Source of the DNA: Sporosarcina luteola
GTDB taxonomy: Bacteria; Bacillota; Bacilli; Bacillales_A; Planococcaceae
Reading direction: 5' to 3'
DNA length: 64,000 bases
NCBI RefSeq assembly: GCF_023715245.1
Contig: NZ_JAMBNV010000002.1
Location: forward strand, 62,001-126,000
Below the pieces are notes generated by a model that ran no database searches, was not told the origin of the DNA, and saw only the letters and a program-made list of their open reading frames with translations. This document shows positions 51,142 through 59,483 of this stretch, one piece after another. Position 1 is the first letter of the stretch. Every line of letters begins with the position of its first letter. The translations under genes and the position numbers were made by a program.

Positions 51142-53031
51142 ATGAATGCAAAACGAACTTCCCAAATCACCGCCGTGACTGGACTGCTGCTCGCGGCGGC
51201 AATCGGGCTCCATCTCGCAGGATTCCATGAATGGCGGCAAATACTTCTCATTTCGGCAACCGTTCTTGCCGGCATCCCAATTGCTTTCAAAGCATTCAAG
51301 GCATTGAAAATGAAAGCATTCAGCATTGAATTATTAGTGACAATCGCTGTCATCGGTGCATTGTTCATCGGTGAATACGTCGAGTCCGCCGCAGTGACAT
51401 TCCTGTTTTTATTTGGCGCGTATCTCGAAGCACGCACGCTCGAAAAAACACGTTCTTCCCTGAAAGCACTCGTCGATATGGCGCCGCTCGAAGCAACTAT
51501 CATCCGTGACGGTGAGACGATGACTATTTCGGTCGACGACGTTGAAGAAGGCGACCGGGTCATTATCCGGTCCGGTGAAAAAGTAGCCATCGATGGCCGG
51601 ATCGTGTCAGGAAATGCAACGTTGAATGAGGCAGCCATCACTGGTGAATCCGTCCCTGCTTCAAAAGTGCTCGATGACCGTGTCTTCAGCGGAACAATTG
51701 TCGATAATGGGTTCATCGAAGTGATTGCGGAGCGAGTCGGTGATGATACGACATTTGCACGCATCATCGAACTTGTGGAAGAGGCACAGGAATCACAGTC
51801 GAAGACGGAGAAATTCCTAGACCGCTTCGCCAATGTGTACACACCTGCTATCGTCGTCCTTTCTGTCCTTGTTTATGTATTCACACGGAATATCGAAATG
51901 ACGCTCACCTTCCTCGTCATCGCTTGTCCCGGAGCTCTCGTCATCTCCGCACCTGTCTCAATTGTCGCAGGCATCGGAAACGGCGCTCGCCACGGCGTTC
52001 TTATCAAAGGCGGCGACATTATGGAGAAGCTAGCGAAAATCGATACGGTCGTTTTCGATAAAACCGGCACATTGACACGCGGGAAACCTGAAGTGACGGA
52101 TATTCATGCAATTGGCATCGGCAAAACGGACCTCCTGCAAATCGTCGCAGAAGCCGAAATGATTTCCGAACATCACCTCGGCCAAACAATCGTCAAGGAA
52201 GCGAGGAACCAAGGCCTTCAACTGGTGAACGAACCGGAAAACGCCGAAGTGATTAAAGGAAACGGCATCCGGGCGACAATTGAAGGAAAGATGCTCGCAA
52301 TCGGCAACCGGAAACTGATGGTTGCTGAAGAAATTCAAGTGGATCAGGCGATCGAAGACTATGCAATCGCCCGTGAGAAAGCCGGGAACACTGCAATCTT
52401 CGCAAGTATCGACGGCAAAATCTCTGGGGTTCTGTCAATCGCGGACCGGATTCGTCCCGAAGCGATGGATGCGCTCCGCGAACTGCGGGCAAGCGGCGTC
52501 AAACAGATGATCATGCTAACTGGCGACAACCGCCATACAGCCGAACTCGTCGGTGAACAATTAGGCTTGGATCAAGTACATGCAGAATTATTGCCGGAAG
52601 ATAAAGTCGCCATGGTCCAACAACTGATAGACGCCGGTCACCGCGTTGCGATGGCAGGCGATGGAATTAACGACGCACCGGCAATTGCGACTGCAGATAT
52701 CGGGCTTGCAATGGGCGTAGGTGGAACTGATATCTCGATGGAAACTGCCGATGTCGTCCTTATGGCAGACCGGCTCGACCAATTCTCACATGCCTATTCA
52801 CTCGCAAAAGCGACTGTCCGCAATATGAAACAGAATACATTCTTTGCAGTTGGCACAGTCGCATTGCTACTCGCAGGTGTACTGCTCGGCAAAGTGTTCC
52901 TCGCTTCCGGCATGCTAATTCACGAAGTTAGCGTCCTGCTCGTTATTTTGAACGCCATCCGGTTAATCCGCTATACTAAGAGAAAGCCTGTAAAACGGCA
53001 AAACTTGGAACGGGAATTACTACCGGAATGA
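51142..53031 (+). CDS. P1B-type metal ATPase, CPG subgroup
   Basis: A 629-aa cation-transporting P-type ATPase. It has eight helices, the TGES actuator loop, DKTGTLTRGK phosphorylation site (~310), TGDNRHTAE and GDGINDAP. Two P1B hallmarks are altered: the membrane metal site reads ACPGALVIS instead of CPC, and the HP locus reads SEHHLGQ instead of SEHPL. The end of the protein contains no His-rich tail. It probably exports a divalent metal (Zn, Cd, Fe or Mn), but specificity is uncertain. Operon with the HMA protein and a Crp/Fnr regulator, as with flp-linked ATPases in Lactococcus. Confidence 0.88.
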   Translation: MNAKRTSQITAVTGLLLAAAIGLHLAGFHEWRQILLISATVLAGIPIAFKAFKALKMKAFSIELLVTIAVIGALFIGEYVESAAVTFLFLFGAYLEARTLEKTRSSLKALVDMAPLEATIIRDGETMTISVDDVEEGDRVIIRSGEKVAIDGRIVSGNATLNEAAITGESVPASKVLDDRVFSGTIVDNGFIEVIAERVGDDTTFARIIELVEEAQESQSKTEKFLDRFANVYTPAIVVLSVLVYVFTRNIEMTLTFLVIACPGALVISAPVSIVAGIGNGARHGVLIKGGDIMEKLAKIDTVVFDKTGTLTRGKPEVTDIHAIGIGKTDLLQIVAEAEMISEHHLGQTIVKEARNQGLQLVNEPENAEVIKGNGIRATIEGKMLAIGNRKLMVAEEIQVDQAIEDYAIAREKAGNTAIFASIDGKISGVLSIADRIRPEAMDALRELRASGVKQMIMLTGDNRHTAELVGEQLGLDQVHAELLPEDKVAMVQQLIDAGHRVAMAGDGINDAPAIATADIGLAMGVGGTDISMETADVVLMADRLDQFSHAYSLAKATVRNMKQNTFFAVGTVALLLAGVLLGKVFLASGMLIHEVSVLLVILNAIRLIRYTKRKPVKRQNLERELLPE

Positions 53032-53044
53032 GGAGTGAACGTTG

Positions 53045-53749
53045 ATGACAGGAAACGGACAGTGCAGGCACGGTGATGGGACGGCGGAGATGCAGAAATT
53101 GTGCATCTCCATCGTCCCGATTTTCAACCATCTTGAACCGGCGGAAATGAATGAAATTGTCAAGCATACCCATTCGATCAGCCACCCACGTGGCCATACA
53201 ATCTACCACGCAGGCGATATTTCGGATGGACTGTATATCGTTCATAAAGGCAGGGTGAAAATCTATCGCCTTTCTGAAAATGGCAAGGAGCAATTAGTGA
53301 GGATTCTGGAACCAGGCGATTTTACAGGGGAACTTTCTTTATTCAGTGAAACAGTGCACGACGCGTACGCCGAGGCGATGCAAAAAGTCGAGCTTTGTGT
53401 CATGAGCCGGGACGATTTCCAGAAGTTTTTATTGAAATACCCTGCCATTTCGCTCAAAGTGCTTGGTGAATTTTCTACTCGCCTCGCAAAGACAGAGAAA
53501 CAGGCCGCCCGGATCGCCATGGAAACGACTGACACACGAATCGCTATGTATCTTGCAGATTTAGCGGAAGAATGGAATTCAGATCGGATTGAATTGCCGA
53601 TGACCCGCAAGGACTTGGCCTCGCATATAGGCACAACACCTGAGACGATTAGCCGAAAGCTCGCGGAATTTGAAGATGCCGGCTGGATCCGCCAACTGAG
53701 CCAGCGAGAGATTCAGATTTTGGACGTGGATGCGTTATTGCTTGTTTAA
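53045..53749 (+). CDS. Crp/Fnr-family transcription regulator (Flp-like)
   Basis: About 234 aa: N-terminal Cys-containing arm (NGQCRHGDG, MQKLCISIVPIF), a cyclic-nucleotide-binding-like beta roll (HPRGHTIYHAGDISDGLYIVHKG, EPGDFTGELSLF) and a helix-turn-helix with recognition helix TPETISRKLAEFE. The two N-terminal cysteines suggest thiol or metal redox sensing, as in Lactococcus Flp, rather than cAMP binding. The ETISR-type helix predicts FNR-like DNA sites, matching the operator at 50820. Starts ATG 53045 (or TTG 53042) 13 bases after the ATPase. Array H follows. Confidence 0.87.
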   Translation: MTGNGQCRHGDGTAEMQKLCISIVPIFNHLEPAEMNEIVKHTHSISHPRGHTIYHAGDISDGLYIVHKGRVKIYRLSENGKEQLVRILEPGDFTGELSLFSETVHDAYAEAMQKVELCVMSRDDFQKFLLKYPAISLKVLGEFSTRLAKTEKQAARIAMETTDTRIAMYLADLAEEWNSDRIELPMTRKDLASHIGTTPETISRKLAEFEDAGWIRQLSQREIQILDVDALLLV

Positions 53750-53759
53750 GTTGGGGAAC

Positions 53760-53920
53760 GAGAACTTTTCGGGGATAAACGAGAACTCTTTACGCGGGAA
53801 TGAGAACTTTATGGAGATAAACGAGAACTCTCTACGCGGGAATGAGAACTTTATGGAGATAAACGAGAACTCTTTACGTAGGAACGAGAACTTTTTTCGC
53901 AGAAACGTGAACTTGCCCCA
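53760..53920. repeat. Phased array H: 8 units, strict 21-base period, core gagaact
   Basis: gagaact at 53760, 53781, 53802, 53823, 53844, 53865, 53886 and (gtgaact) 53907, exactly 21 bases apart. Odd units end ..ggataaac or gagataaac and even units ..acgcgggaat, giving a 42-base dimer. It starts 11 bases after the crp stop. Both flanking genes are plus strand. No terminator separates crp from the array. Confidence 0.96.
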
Positions 53921-54016
53921 TTCCATTTAAAGGATTTTTCGCTTGTCAGCATTCATGCTACGGGTGTATAATTGCTTGATGAAATTAATGCTCAGACTGA
54001 AAGCGAGTGAATGAGA

Positions 54017-54736
54017 ATGGGCCGTAAATGGAATAATATTAAAGAGAAAAAAGCTTCGAAGGATGCAAATACGAGTCGTATTTACGCAAAGTTCGGGCGT
54101 GAATTATATGTTGCAGCAAAACAGGGTGAGCCGGATCCCGAGTTGAACCAAACGTTGAAAGTGGTAGTGGAGCGTGCGAAAACATACAACGTTCCGAAAG
54201 CGATCATTGACCGCGCAATCGAGAAGGCGAAAGGCGGCGCAGAGGAAAACTATGACGAGTTGCGTTACGAAGGCTTCGGCCCGAACGGATCGATGGTTAT
54301 CGTCGATGCGCTGACGAACAACGTCAACCGCACCGCTTCCGAAGTGCGCGCAGCTTTCGGGAAAAACGGCGGAAACATGGGTGTCAGCGGTTCCGTTGCA
54401 TACATGTTCGACGCGACTGCCGTTTTTGGTTTGGAAGGCAAAACTGCGGATGAAGTGTTGGAACTTCTAATGGAAGCAGACGTTGAAGTCCGCGATATTT
54501 TAGAAGAAGAAGACACGGTCATTGTCTACGCAGAACCGGACCAATTCCATGCTGTGCAGGAAGCTTTGAAGAATGCTGGCATCACAGAATTCTCCGTAGC
54601 TGAATTGACGATGCTCGCTCATAATGATGTCACTTTGGATGCTGATGCGCAAGCGCAGTTCGAGAAAATGATTGACGCATTGGATGACCTGGAAGACGTT
54701 CAACAAGTTTACCATAATGTTGAATTAGGGGAATAA
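54017..54736 (+). CDS. yeeN: YebC/PmpR-family protein YeeN
   Basis: A 239-aa YebC-family protein starting [20 protein letters not shown]. Distinct segments are [39 protein letters not shown] and a ferredoxin-like C-terminal domain. YeeN/YrbC paralogues help ribosomes pass proline-rich stalls and/or act as DNA-binding regulators. ATG 54017 (or 54011). Terminator follows. Confidence 0.93.
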   Translation: MGRKWNNIKEKKASKDANTSRIYAKFGRELYVAAKQGEPDPELNQTLKVVVERAKTYNVPKAIIDRAIEKAKGGAEENYDELRYEGFGPNGSMVIVDALTNNVNRTASEVRAAFGKNGGNMGVSGSVAYMFDATAVFGLEGKTADEVLELLMEADVEVRDILEEEDTVIVYAEPDQFHAVQEALKNAGITEFSVAELTMLAHNDVTLDADAQAQFEKMIDALDDLEDVQQVYHNVELGE

Positions 54737-54744
54737 ATCTTGTG

Positions 54745-54771
54745 AAAACCGCCATGATTGGCGGTTTTTTA
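54745..54771 (+). terminator. Terminator of yeeN
   Basis: Stem aaaccgcc / ggcggttt, loop atgatt, then tttttatt. Eight bases beyond the stop. Confidence 0.9.
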
Positions 54772-54964
54772 TTATGGATTGCCTGAAGTCATCGAGCAAC
54801 CGCCTGATAGGCATGTATGAGCAATGCCAATTCAAACATATAATGAATAACGACTACTTATCCACTTAGGTAAAACGCTTCAATTGCTAATTTTCTGTAT
54901 TTTCTCCTACCCACTTCAAAAAAGTTGAAGTACAATCAAATACAAAGGATGAAAGGATGTGAGC

Positions 54965-56494
54965 ATGTTAATGAAACAGCAATGTCTTCTCAAAAGGGCT
55001 TTCCTGGCAATGGTAATTGCTTTGATCGCCTTATTTCCGGTAACACATGAAGGAACGTATTCATCTGTCGCCGCATCCGGGGAAACGACTCCCGTAGCAT
55101 CCATTGATTCGACAACTTTAGACCAAAAATTACAGGCAATAGTAAAAGACCCGAAGCTCCAAGGGGGAATTACCGGGGTCAGTGTACGGAAAGCCGATAC
55201 GGGTGAAACGATTTATTCCCACCTCGGTGATATCCGGCTACGCCCTGCTTCCAATATGAAATTGCTTACGGGCTCGACGGCAATGGACATATTGGGTCCT
55301 GACTATCAGTTCTCGACAGAAGTGCTGACGGACGGACAAGTAAAAGGAAAAATGATTCACGGCAATCTTTATCTGAAAGGTAAAGGCGACCCGACGTTGA
55401 TGAAAAAGGATTTGGATCAATTCGCAAAGGATTTGAAGGCGAAAGGGATCGACAAGATCAACGGAAACCTGATTGCTGACGACAGTTGGTATGACGGCGA
55501 CCGTTATTCCCAGGATTTGAACTGGTCGGATGAGCATAATTATGTCGGAGCACAGGTTTCTGCACTGACGCTTTCCCCGAACGAAGACTATGACGCGGGA
55601 ACTGTTATTGTCGAAGTGAATGCTGGCAATAAAGCCGGGGATCTTCCGAAAGTGACACTCACTCCGGAAACGGACTATGTTGAGATTGTCAACCGTGCAA
55701 CGACTGTGGCGAAAGGCGAAACGAAAAGTATTTCCATAGCGCGTGAGCATGGAACGAACAGAATCATTATTGAAGGCAAAATTCCTGTAGAAGGTACGAG
55801 ATCCCAGTCATGGTCAGCTGTTTGGGAACCAACAGGATTAACCCTCGATGTCTTTAAGAAGTCACTCGAAGAACAAGGCATCCAAATTGTCGGGAACGGC
55901 GGGATGAAGACCGGTGTGACACCTGGGAACGCTACCGTTCTTCTTTCGAAAAAATCGATGCCGCTAAGAGAACTTTTCATTCCATTCATGAAGTTGAGCA
56001 ACAACGGACACGCCGAAACGTTGGTGAAGGAAATGGGGAAAGTACAACGCGGCGAAGGTAGTTGGAGTGCAGGTCTCGCCGTAATGAAGGATAAGCTGAA
56101 GCAATTCGGCGTCAACACGGATACGATCGTCCTTCGCGACGGCTCCGGCATGTCGCATAAAAACCTCGTTTCTGCAGATGAATTCACAAAATTACTGTAT
56201 AACATTCAAGGCAAAAGCTGGTTCCCTGCGTTCGAGGCTTCCTTGCCGATTGCGGGCGTTCCTGAGCGGTTGATTGGGGGCACGCTCCGCAATCGGATGG
56301 GCAGTGGGTTGACGGCCGGAAATGTTACTGCAAAAACCGGATCCATCACAGGCGTCTCCACCCTTTCCGGTTACGTCACCGCGAAAGATGGCTCGGAACT
56401 AATTTTCTCAATCTTAATCAACAATTATGTAACCGGACCTGTTACGCCGATTGAAGATGCGATTGCGAAAGTGCTCGCGGAATATGAGTTTTGA
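54965..56494 (+). CDS. dacC: D-alanyl-D-alanine carboxypeptidase/endopeptidase, PBP4a type (S13)
   Basis: A 509-aa secreted S13 peptidase. Signal peptide (LLKRAFLAMVIALIALFPV), then catalytic motifs SNMK (SxxK, ~97), SNNGHAE (SxN, ~340) and AKTGSITG (KTG, ~460). The large insert between SxxK and SxN (KGKGDPTL, DLNWSDEHNYVGAQVSALT) is typical of the PBP4/PBP4a class. It trims or cleaves peptidoglycan peptides outside the membrane. ATG 54965 has AAAGGAT eight bases upstream; GTG 54959 is too close. Confidence 0.92.
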   Translation: MLMKQQCLLKRAFLAMVIALIALFPVTHEGTYSSVAASGETTPVASIDSTTLDQKLQAIVKDPKLQGGITGVSVRKADTGETIYSHLGDIRLRPASNMKLLTGSTAMDILGPDYQFSTEVLTDGQVKGKMIHGNLYLKGKGDPTLMKKDLDQFAKDLKAKGIDKINGNLIADDSWYDGDRYSQDLNWSDEHNYVGAQVSALTLSPNEDYDAGTVIVEVNAGNKAGDLPKVTLTPETDYVEIVNRATTVAKGETKSISIAREHGTNRIIIEGKIPVEGTRSQSWSAVWEPTGLTLDVFKKSLEEQGIQIVGNGGMKTGVTPGNATVLLSKKSMPLRELFIPFMKLSNNGHAETLVKEMGKVQRGEGSWSAGLAVMKDKLKQFGVNTDTIVLRDGSGMSHKNLVSADEFTKLLYNIQGKSWFPAFEASLPIAGVPERLIGGTLRNRMGSGLTAGNVTAKTGSITGVSTLSGYVTAKDGSELIFSILINNYVTGPVTPIEDAIAKVLAEYEF

Positions 56495-56507
56495 TTGACT
56501 ATCAGAT

Positions 56508-56541
56508 AAAGGCATCCATTCAATGGGTGTCTTTATTTTTA
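56508..56541 (+). terminator. Terminator of the dacC-type gene
   Basis: Stem aaggcatcc / gggtgtctt with G-U pairs, loop attcaat, then tttattttta. Confidence 0.65.
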
Positions 56542-56613
56542 TTTGGGAAGGATTCACAGACAACAATAGCGAAAGTATCCATATTAATCATTCTTTCGAA
56601 AGTGGGGATTTAA

Positions 56614-57498
56614 ATGGAAAAACTAGCGACCGAACAATATCTACAAGCCACGGATTTTCTTAAATCAGAGGCACGACCATTAGAAAAAGCGCTATTCGAA
56701 TTTGAATTTGAAAATGGCAGCCGGGGGCAAGTGTTAGAGGAGCTTAAGGTTTATCAAAATGAAGACGGCGGTTTCGGAAATGGATTGGAGCCTGATTTCC
56801 GATGTGAGGCATCTTCAGCGTTAGCCACGACAATTGGATTACAGCATTTAATTCGCGTCGCGGCGGATCAATCTGAGCCGATGGTGCAGCGAGCAATTCA
56901 GTATGCACTTAATACGTTTGATGAGGAAAAGATGGGATGGGAAATCGTCCCGAAGGAAGTGGAGACTGCACCGCGCGCCATCTGGTGGAATTATGGGGGC
57001 GATTGGCCATGGGGAAATCCGAGTGCTGAAATGACTGGATTGCTTCATCATTATAAAGGCCTTGTTCCTGCAGATTTTCTGGAAAAGCTGACAGCCCACG
57101 CTATTGTGTATGTCAACGTGGAGGCGACGAACGACTTTCATGAATTGCAGTGCTTGGTGAAATTGATGAGAGAATTGCCTGCGGAAGAAGCAGGGAAAAT
57201 TTCTGCTAGAGTGCGCGAGATTGCCCACCACAGTGTGACGACAGACCAGGAAAAATGGCTTGACTATTGCCTGCTACCCCTTCAAGTCGTATCTTCCCAA
57301 ACGTCTTTTCTATATGAAGACTTTAAAGACATCATCCCTGCAAACATTCAGCATCTCGCTTCCAGCCAAACAGAAAATGGCAGCTGGGAGCCAACATGGG
57401 CATGGGGACGATATGAAGACGTTTGGGAAACCGCTAAGCAGGAATGGAGCGGTGTGCTGACGCTTGATAATTTGAGGGTCCTGAGGGCGTTTGATTGA
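56614..57498 (+). CDS. Predicted alpha/alpha-toroid (terpene-cyclase-like) protein
   Basis: A 294-aa soluble protein with QW-like repeats of the squalene-cyclase/prenyltransferase fold: YQNEDGGFGNGLEPDFR (~47-63), NYGGDWPWGNPSAEMTG and SSQTENGSWEPTWAWGRYED (~245-265). These repeats stabilise the alpha/alpha barrel of terpene cyclases. The DxDD catalytic motif of class II cyclases is not evident, so catalysis is unproved. First of three genes (toroid, DinB, VOC) spaced by <25 bases, likely one operon. Confidence 0.68.
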   Translation: MEKLATEQYLQATDFLKSEARPLEKALFEFEFENGSRGQVLEELKVYQNEDGGFGNGLEPDFRCEASSALATTIGLQHLIRVAADQSEPMVQRAIQYALNTFDEEKMGWEIVPKEVETAPRAIWWNYGGDWPWGNPSAEMTGLLHHYKGLVPADFLEKLTAHAIVYVNVEATNDFHELQCLVKLMRELPAEEAGKISARVREIAHHSVTTDQEKWLDYCLLPLQVVSSQTSFLYEDFKDIIPANIQHLASSQTENGSWEPTWAWGRYEDVWETAKQEWSGVLTLDNLRVLRAFD

Positions 57499-57507
57499 GG
57501 TGGTGAA

Positions 57508-57978
57508 ATGAGTGAGTATGTAAAAAGTGTGTTGCATCAAATCCATATTGTGGTTATGTCGACGATTGACATTATAGATACAGTAGATCAATCCGATTTA
57601 GAAGTGCAGCCAACAGAAAACAAGTTTTCTGTCGGGCAGCTGTTGGCTCATATGGCCCTAGTCTGCAAAGCCGATTTACTCATTTCAGAGGAAGCTTCTG
57701 AGGGACAGATGAGCAATTTTTATGCGGTCAACACTCTTGTGTCCGTGACTGAAATGAAAGAAGCGTTGCTGTCTAACTTTACACTTTTGGAAAAACGTTA
57801 TCTTGGTTATACCGAGGAAGAACTGATGCAAAAGACAACTTCGTATTGGGGCGTTTCCTATACGCGGTTTGAGTGGTTGTTAGAGATTTCAGCACACCTC
57901 TATCACCACCGCGGGCAGTTGCATGCCATGCTTATCCATTGTGTTAGGAAAGATCTTAACGTTAAGTTATTTGAATAA
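57508..57978 (+). CDS. DinB-family protein
   Basis: A 156-aa four-helix protein with the DinB metal-site pattern: FSVGQLLAHMALVCKADL (first His) and LEISAHLYHHRGQLHAMLI (closing HHxxH). Such proteins bind a divalent metal and many use low-molecular-weight thiols such as bacillithiol. Second gene of a short operon, 9 bases after the toroid gene. Confidence 0.8.
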   Translation: MSEYVKSVLHQIHIVVMSTIDIIDTVDQSDLEVQPTENKFSVGQLLAHMALVCKADLLISEEASEGQMSNFYAVNTLVSVTEMKEALLSNFTLLEKRYLGYTEEELMQKTTSYWGVSYTRFEWLLEISAHLYHHRGQLHAMLIHCVRKDLNVKLFE

Positions 57979-57997
57979 CAGTGAAAAGGTGATTCAA

Positions 57998-58390
57998 TTG
58001 TTGTATGAATTGACGATACAAGTTCGGGTAACAGAGTTCGCAAAAGGGCAAGATTGGTATACGACCTTGCTCAAAAGAGAACCTGATTTCATTCCGCATG
58101 ATGGGTTTGCCGAGTGGGAGCTCCTCCCCGGTTGTTGGTTGCAAGTTGCTAAAGGTATTCCTTCTGTTAATAGTGGCCCTCTTAGGTTGGGAGTACTTGA
58201 TATCGAAAAGGAACGCAATCGGATTCAGGAAGAATTAGGCGTTAAACGGTTCGAACTTCATTCAAGGGAAGAAGTACCCGTCAAATGGGGAACTTTCACA
58301 GACCCTTGGGGGAATCAGCTAGGTTTCTTCGAATATAAAAACGAGGACGAGAAAAAGGCAAAGTTTCGGATTGCGTTAAGGAACTTATAA
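57998..58390 (+). CDS. VOC-family protein
   Basis: A 130-aa VOC/glyoxalase-fold protein: TIQVRVTEFAKGQDWYTTLL, WELLPGCWLQVAKG and FTDPWGNQLGFFEYKN, the last being the classical C-terminal metal-site strand. Likely fosfomycin- or bleomycin-resistance-like or unknown substrate. TTG 57998 is preferred because AAAAGGTG lies 6 bases upstream; the longer frame overlaps the DinB gene. Confidence 0.72.
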   Translation: MLYELTIQVRVTEFAKGQDWYTTLLKREPDFIPHDGFAEWELLPGCWLQVAKGIPSVNSGPLRLGVLDIEKERNRIQEELGVKRFELHSREEVPVKWGTFTDPWGNQLGFFEYKNEDEKKAKFRIALRNL

Positions 58391-58392
58391 TG

Positions 58393-58436
58393 AAGACGCC
58401 TCCCAGTTTCTATTTTTCCCCGGGAGGTGTCTTTTC
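58393..58436. terminator. Terminator between convergent VOC and CopG genes
   Basis: Stem agacgcctccc / gggaggtgtct, A/T-rich loop, then ttttcat. It overlaps the stop of the minus-strand gene. Confidence 0.7.
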
Positions 58437-58815
58437 ATAGCTCTTGAATAGCTGTTTTCACTTCAGCATTCGCTTTCAATACACCTTTTACTTGGACTGA
58501 AGCCATCGTCTGTTTAACAAGTTCTGCATCGACGTTATCTGAGATCACGAGTAATCCCGCAACTTTCACATCAATCATTGTCCCAGAGTCACGAAGCTTT
58601 TCCAGCTCTTTACGCCCGTAATTCACTACCCCTACGACATATGATTTCCTAATTACGATGTCCTTGACTTCATCAGCATGCGTATCCAATTGACTACGAA
58701 TCGAAGTCCTTATGAAATCTGTTCTGTTGGAATAAAACCCTTGATCAACAAGCAAATCGACTTTCCCCAAGTCGACAACGTTCATATTGATTGTAATCTT
58801 TTCAGATTCAGCCAC
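58435..58815 (-). CDS. Ribbon-helix-helix (CopG-like) DNA-binding protein
   Basis: A 126-aa protein. Residues ~7-47 fit a ribbon-helix-helix motif (KITINMNVVDLGKVDLLVDQ, FYSNRTDFIRTSIRSQL). The remaining 80 residues (VIRKSYVVGVVNYGRKEL, VKVAGLLVISDN) form a small sensory or dimerisation domain. Target unknown. GTG 58815 (AAGGGGG nine bases upstream) is preferred; ATG 58824 is too close to that site. Confidence 0.75.
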   Translation of the reverse strand: MAESEKITINMNVVDLGKVDLLVDQGFYSNRTDFIRTSIRSQLDTHADEVKDIVIRKSYVVGVVNYGRKELEKLRDSGTMIDVKVAGLLVISDNVDAELVKQTMASVQVKGVLKANAEVKTAIQEL

Positions 58816-58906
58816 CCCTACCATCCCCCTTTTGTATGTTAACTATAGTATATGCCATCCGCATGGATGGTGTACAGATGTTTTCGGATTATTGAGAGTT
58901 AAAAGA

Positions 58907-58954
58907 AACAAAAACAGGAATTGAAGAGCTGAGTCGCCCTCATTTCCTGTTTTC
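58907..58954 (-). terminator. Terminator of the 58957 lipoprotein gene
   Basis: Stem aaaacaggaa / ttcctgtttt with a 23-base loop; T run (TTTTTGTTTC) on the minus strand. Confidence 0.7.
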
Positions 58955-58956
58955 TA

Positions 58957-59346
58957 TTACAACTCCACATCATCACTCATCTCAAACACATCAAACACAT
59001 TTTCCTGAATGATGAGCGACATGATTTTCCCCTTTTTCTCAAAGTAATGAACATGGCCGACACGTTGGTCCTCAAGCTCGTTCCATCCCCATTCCCGGAT
59101 TTCCTGCAAGTAGTCAGCGGGCGGGGTTCCTTCTTCATCCCCGATGCCCTCCAACTTGTACTTCGCCGATTTCGCAATTTGCGATGTGCAATCTTCAGGC
59201 TTCAGTTCATAGGCATTTTTCGGAACCGGAAATCCTTCATTGATGACCGCCATCCGATAGCCATCTTCCTCCGTATACTCATATACACAACCCGTCATCA
59301 TCACAGCGGCAACTAGCAACATCGGAATCAACATCCACCTCAGCAT
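58957..59346 (-). CDS. Lipoprotein of unknown function
   Basis: A 129-aa lipoprotein with lipobox MMTGC and a short globular part (PKNAYELKPEDCTSQIAKS, WGWNELEDQRVGHVHYFEKKG). Not recognised. ATG 59346 follows GGAGGGGGTTAAT. Confidence 0.75.
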   Translation of the reverse strand: MLRWMLIPMLLVAAVMMTGCVYEYTEEDGYRMAVINEGFPVPKNAYELKPEDCTSQIAKSAKYKLEGIGDEEGTPPADYLQEIREWGWNELEDQRVGHVHYFEKKGKIMSLIIQENVFDVFEMSDDVEL

Positions 59347-59446
59347 ATTAACCCCCTCCCTCACTGGAACTGTTACTTATAGCGTAAAGGGAAAATCACT
59401 GTTTGTCTCCCGACGAATTTGTGACAATACTTGGGTGTAAAAAATA

Positions 59447-59477
59447 CAAAAAACCCCTAGCTTTATGACCAGGGGCT
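59447..59477 (-). terminator. Terminator of the Mn-catalase gene
   Basis: Stem acccct(ag) / (c)aggggct; minus strand continues TTTTTTGTATT. Confidence 0.85.
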
Positions 59478-59483
59478 GAGAAA

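Noticed and set aside
53760..53920. Possible CRISPR array
   Set aside because: Units of 21 bases with 7-12 conserved bases are far shorter than CRISPR repeat-spacer units, and no cas genes are present.
53730..53930. Open frame with NENSLRGNENF-type repeats over array H
   Set aside because: Starts inside crp in another frame, lacks a ribosome site, and is explained by the 21-base period.
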